From contig JAZSLU010000002.1 of NCBI GenBank assembly GCA_045535505.1, positions 1 through 15,155 on the forward strand: a stretch of 15,155 nt of DNA, in the 5' to 3' direction. Positions within the stretch are counted from its first letter, which is position 1, and every line of letters starts with the position of its first letter. Positions 12,393 through 15,155 of this stretch are shown one piece after another. Source of the stretch: CAKSST01 sp045535505 (GTDB taxonomy: Bacteria; Bacillota; Clostridia; Oscillospirales; Acutalibacteraceae). The notes under the pieces are model-generated. The model was not told the origin of the DNA and searched no databases. It saw nothing but the letters and a program-made list of their open reading frames with translations. Made by a program: the position numbers and the translations under genes.

Positions 12393-14159
12393 ATGTTAAG
12401 CAAAGCTCCGAAACAAGTTTTTGCTGAATATGCTATCGGTAACAGTTATAAAAGAGGCTTAGGCGATAAGGGTGTTCAGGAACAGAGTAAAATTAATGAG
12501 AGATTTTACGTTGGAGATCAATGGTATGGTGCAAATTGCGGTAATGAAAGACCGTTGGTAAGATATAACATTATTAAACGAATTGGTGAATATAAAACGG
12601 CTGTTATCAGCGCTAATCCAATTGCTGTAAATTTCTCGGCTGACGGTGTGCAAAATGTTATTGAGCAACATCAGGCACAGAAAATGAGGCAGGCTTATTT
12701 AAGTGGAGATTATCAGCAATCTATGATGTCGGATGAAAATGAAATTAACCTAATGATGTCGCTTTTATCTGACTATTTTAACGTAACTGCCGAACGAGTT
12801 AAATTTGAAGAAATTAAGGAACAAGCTCTGAAAAATGCGTATATTTCGGGCACTTGCATTATTTATACATATTGGGATGAGAATATTGCTACAGGATTGT
12901 TTGCTGATAGCGAACGCAAAATGAAAATCAAGGGTGACATACGTTGCGAAGTGCTTGACGTTGAAAATGTTACCTTTGGCGATCCGAACAATGATAACGT
13001 TCAGGAGCAACCGTACATTATTATTGCACAGAGAAAAAGCATTGCCCAGTTAAAGCGTGAGGCAAAAAATAATAAAAGACCGTATTACGATATTGAGAAC
13101 ATAAAGGGTGACAATGATTTTGACGGCATGGCGGGCCAACGTGCGCAAAACGAACCTGAAAATGCACAAAAAGCAGTTGTTTTAACAAAGCTTTATAAAG
13201 TGAAAAACGCCGATGGAAATGTTACTGTAAAGGCAGTTAGGGTTACTGAAAATGCTGTTATCAGGAGTGAATGGGATTTAGGTTTGAGTAATTATCCCAT
13301 TGCCAAAATGTCATGGGAAAGACGACGCTCTTGCATATATGGTGATAGTGAAATAACGTATTTAATTCCTAATCAGATTGCTATAAACCGCACTCTTACT
13401 GCTGCAGTATGGTCGATGATTTTTTATGGTATGCCGATAATGATAAAGGATGCTGACGTTATAAGCGGCAGTGTTACTAATATGCCAGGACAGATTATTG
13501 ATGTTAATTGCGGCGGCAATGGTGTAGGTGGTGCAATTAGTTATTTATCACCTCCTGCGTTTAACGGACAGTTTGAAGGGCTTATTAATTCATTGGTTAA
13601 TAATACATTATCGCAAGCCGGTGCAAATGATGCAGCACTTGGAAATATAAGACCTGATAACTTGTCTGCTATTATTGCTGTAAGAGAGGCAGCAACCCTG
13701 CCGTTACAAACGGTGCAGAACAGATTTTATCAGTTGTGCGAGGATGTTGCAAGAATTTGGCTTGATTTTTGGGTTAATAAATATGGTAAGCGAAAGATTA
13801 AAATTGTTGATGAGCGTGGCGTATGGTATTTGCCTTTTGACAGTAAAAAGTATAAAGATTTAATTGTTTCTGTAAAGGTGGATGTTGGTGCTTCAACACT
13901 TTGGGGTGAGGCACAGGTTGTTAATACCCTGGATAATTTACTTAACAATGGCATAATTACACAAAAGCAATATTTTGAACGTTTACCAAAGGGAGTTGTT
14001 CCTAATATTTCCGAACTTATTAATGATTTGAATAATAATGATGAAATTGATTTAGAAAGAATTATTTCAGAATTGGACAATGAGGAAATAGAGGCATTTA
14101 ACGCTTTGAGTGATGAGGAACGTTTTAAAATTTTAAGCAAGGCTCTGGAGGATTATTAA
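12393..14159 (+). CDS. Phage portal protein
   Basis: Dodecameric ring at the capsid vertex through which DNA enters and leaves. The 588-aa protein has the portal layout: N-terminal FYVGDQWYG and IIKRIGEYKTAVISANP (near residues 35-80), a wing region, then the DSEITYLIPNQIAINRTLTAAVWSM stem/clip-like stretch in the middle and an acidic, helical C-terminus. It resembles clostridial phage portals of the P22/SPP1 kind. GGTGGGAG (12381-12388) lies 4 nt before ATG 12393; a TTG six codons upstream is less likely. The gene follows the capsid gene rather than terL, an unusual order. Confidence 0.85.
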   Translation: MLSKAPKQVFAEYAIGNSYKRGLGDKGVQEQSKINERFYVGDQWYGANCGNERPLVRYNIIKRIGEYKTAVISANPIAVNFSADGVQNVIEQHQAQKMRQAYLSGDYQQSMMSDENEINLMMSLLSDYFNVTAERVKFEEIKEQALKNAYISGTCIIYTYWDENIATGLFADSERKMKIKGDIRCEVLDVENVTFGDPNNDNVQEQPYIIIAQRKSIAQLKREAKNNKRPYYDIENIKGDNDFDGMAGQRAQNEPENAQKAVVLTKLYKVKNADGNVTVKAVRVTENAVIRSEWDLGLSNYPIAKMSWERRRSCIYGDSEITYLIPNQIAINRTLTAAVWSMIFYGMPIMIKDADVISGSVTNMPGQIIDVNCGGNGVGGAISYLSPPAFNGQFEGLINSLVNNTLSQAGANDAALGNIRPDNLSAIIAVREAATLPLQTVQNRFYQLCEDVARIWLDFWVNKYGKRKIKIVDERGVWYLPFDSKKYKDLIVSVKVDVGASTLWGEAQVVNTLDNLLNNGIITQKQYFERLPKGVVPNISELINDLNNNDEIDLERIISELDNEEIEAFNALSDEERFKILSKALEDY

Positions 14160-14161
14160 AT

Positions 14162-14530
14162 ATGACTGTTAATGAAATTTATTTAAAAGCACTTACATTG
14201 TTGGGATATGCGGGGGCGAATGGTGAAATATCCGGTGAGCATGAGCTTAAACGTCAAGGGATTGTTGCAGTCAATCAAGTTTATGCCGAGCTTTTTTTTG
14301 CTTTGGGGCGTGAAAATTTTAAATGTGTTAATGCATCAAGCGATGAGATAGATTTGCCAGAACGAATTTTACAAGACATTATGCCTTATGGAGTGGCAAT
14401 GTTTATTGCTCAAAGTGAGAACGATGGTGATTCGCAGTTGTTGTTTGCACATATTTATAACAAAAAAAGAACACTAGTACGTAAAAAAAGAAATGTTGAA
14501 GATGTTTTGCCGAGGGGTAGTGATTTTTAA
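14162..14530 (+). CDS. Head-tail connector (adaptor) protein
   Basis: A 122-aa, mostly helical protein expected to form the ring under the portal. It begins MTVNEIYLKALTLLGY and has a mid-region of RQGIVAVNQVYAELFF with a DLPERILQDIMPYGVAMFIA helix near residues 62-82, a pattern like gp6/gp4-type adaptors. GGAGG (14147-14151) at the end of the portal gene is 10 nt before the ATG. The stop overlaps the next ATG by one base. The call depends strongly on position after the portal. Confidence 0.75.
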   Translation: MTVNEIYLKALTLLGYAGANGEISGEHELKRQGIVAVNQVYAELFFALGRENFKCVNASSDEIDLPERILQDIMPYGVAMFIAQSENDGDSQLLFAHIYNKKRTLVRKKRNVEDVLPRGSDF

Positions 14531-15155
14531 TGTATAAAGGTTTAAATTCATTGGCGTCATATAGGGTTATTGTGCCTGAATTTGCAAATGGTGTCAATTT
14601 TAAAGACGGTATTTCTCTTGTGGATGATAATTACCTTACGGATGTTACAAATATGTGGTATAAAAGCACACAATTAAGGACGAGACCAGGAATAAATGTG
14701 ATGGAAGAAGAGGGTATTATAAGTTCAGTTTTCAACGATGGTAATCATAATAATTGTTATTGTTTTAAAAAAACGGATGTGTACAGAACTGTTATGGGTG
14801 TAAGGCAAAGATTAATAATTGTTTTAAAAAGCAATGAAGTTAATATGCCTGACAGCGCCCAATTTATTTTTGTGGGTGATGACGGAAACATTAATGTATT
14901 ATCGCGGATGCCAACTGCAAACGATGATGTTATATATCCCAATTTAAGTAATTGTATAGCTTTTATGCACATGGGAAAATTATGGGTTTTTGCAAAGTAC
15001 GAACAAGATGGTGCACCGTATGGTTTTAAGTATGATTTTGATGAAAATGTATGGAGTTTGGTTGTTGATGATGATTTTTATGCACCTACTATTTTTATTA
15101 ACGGTACGGCACAAGAGGCGAGTGCTGATGATAAAAAGTTTTATCCAAACGGCGA
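14530..15155 (+). CDS. Tail or head-completion protein, partial (runs off the window)
   Basis: An open frame starts at ATG 14530 (in TAATG, overlapping the connector stop) and is still open at the last base, giving about 208 residues without an end. The N-terminus (ANGVNFKDGISLVDDNYLTDVTNMWYK, then LRTRPGI) is like podovirus proteins that list a phage nozzle or stabilisation subunit, such as the P22 gp10 type. The rest is rich in beta-strand with repeated short Gly/Asp turns, as in propeller folds. GAGGGG (14513-14518) lies 11 nt upstream. Exact class needs the missing 3' part. Confidence 0.7.
   Translation, partial: MYKGLNSLASYRVIVPEFANGVNFKDGISLVDDNYLTDVTNMWYKSTQLRTRPGINVMEEEGIISSVFNDGNHNNCYCFKKTDVYRTVMGVRQRLIIVLKSNEVNMPDSAQFIFVGDDGNINVLSRMPTANDDVIYPNLSNCIAFMHMGKLWVFAKYEQDGAPYGFKYDFDENVWSLVVDDDFYAPTIFINGTAQEASADDKKFYPNG

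Larger units (their letters stand above)
6595..15155 (+). mobile_element. Prophage or prophage-derived element, left part
   Basis: A continuous set of phage genes runs from the repressor/Cro switch through a late regulator, terminase subunits, scaffold, capsid, portal and connector to an unfinished tail gene at the window edge. The left boundary is placed after malQ because everything to its left is housekeeping and everything to its right is phage-like. No integrase, attachment duplication, replication or lysis gene is visible; these may lie to the right or be absent. A P22/podovirus-like head is suggested by the connector and the propeller-like tail protein, but virion type is not settled. 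Confidence 0.9.

Noticed and set aside
1..15155. CRISPR array or other defence system.
   Set aside because: No short repeats with unique spacers, no cas-like genes and no recognised defence domains are present in the window.

Overview
The window reads as low-GC, anaerobic Clostridia (Bacillota), probably a gut Oscillospirales-type genome. The clues are AT-rich coding DNA with AGGAG-type ribosome binding sites and TTG/GTG starts, a long PPi-dependent phosphofructokinase, a rubrerythrin, and a Cys-rich Mrp ATPase. The genus cannot be fixed from this sequence alone.

Positions 1-6594 are host chromosome. The left edge (1-310) is a GC-richer tandem repeat: an identical 119-bp block occurs twice with a 191-bp period, each copy carrying a rho-independent terminator, with no convincing gene. 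Then comes pfp on the minus strand, with its own promoter and terminator. It diverges from a plus-strand run: histidine phosphatase, YitT/YczE-like membrane protein, Mrp/NBP35-type Fe-S carrier ATPase, rubrerythrin and 4-alpha-glucanotransferase (malQ). Two sigma-A promoters with 17-bp spacers sit back to back in the pfp/phosphatase gap.

From about 6595 to the right edge is the left part of a prophage or prophage-derived element. It starts with a lambda-like divergent switch: a short HTH repressor on the minus strand, face-to-face promoters carrying a repeated AAAAA(A/G)TCACTT motif, and a small HTH Cro-like gene on the plus strand. The early region is very short: a 45-aa Cys-rich peptide, an 83-aa zinc-finger protein and a 146-aa sigma-region-4-like late regulator. 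The morphogenesis genes follow at once: terS, terL, a small membrane protein, scaffold, major capsid protein with a C-terminal Ig-like domain, portal, a head-tail connector, and a tail or head-completion protein cut by the window edge. No integrase, excisionase, recombination or replication gene is visible.

The most interesting signal is regulatory. The gaps before terS and before the scaffold gene hold the same unusual promoter module: TGGAAAAA, 2 bp, GCGGACAAAA, exactly 17 bp, TAWAAT. Each module is followed within about 2-12 nt of the predicted transcription start by an intrinsic terminator. With the sigma-like gene ending directly against the first module, this suggests a dedicated late regulator that activates both promoters and perhaps antiterminates. 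The layout (short repressor without peptidase, sigma-like factor, terS/terL, no replication genes) recalls the defective PBSX element and raises the possibility of a domesticated particle-producing element. The missing genes could equally lie beyond the right edge.
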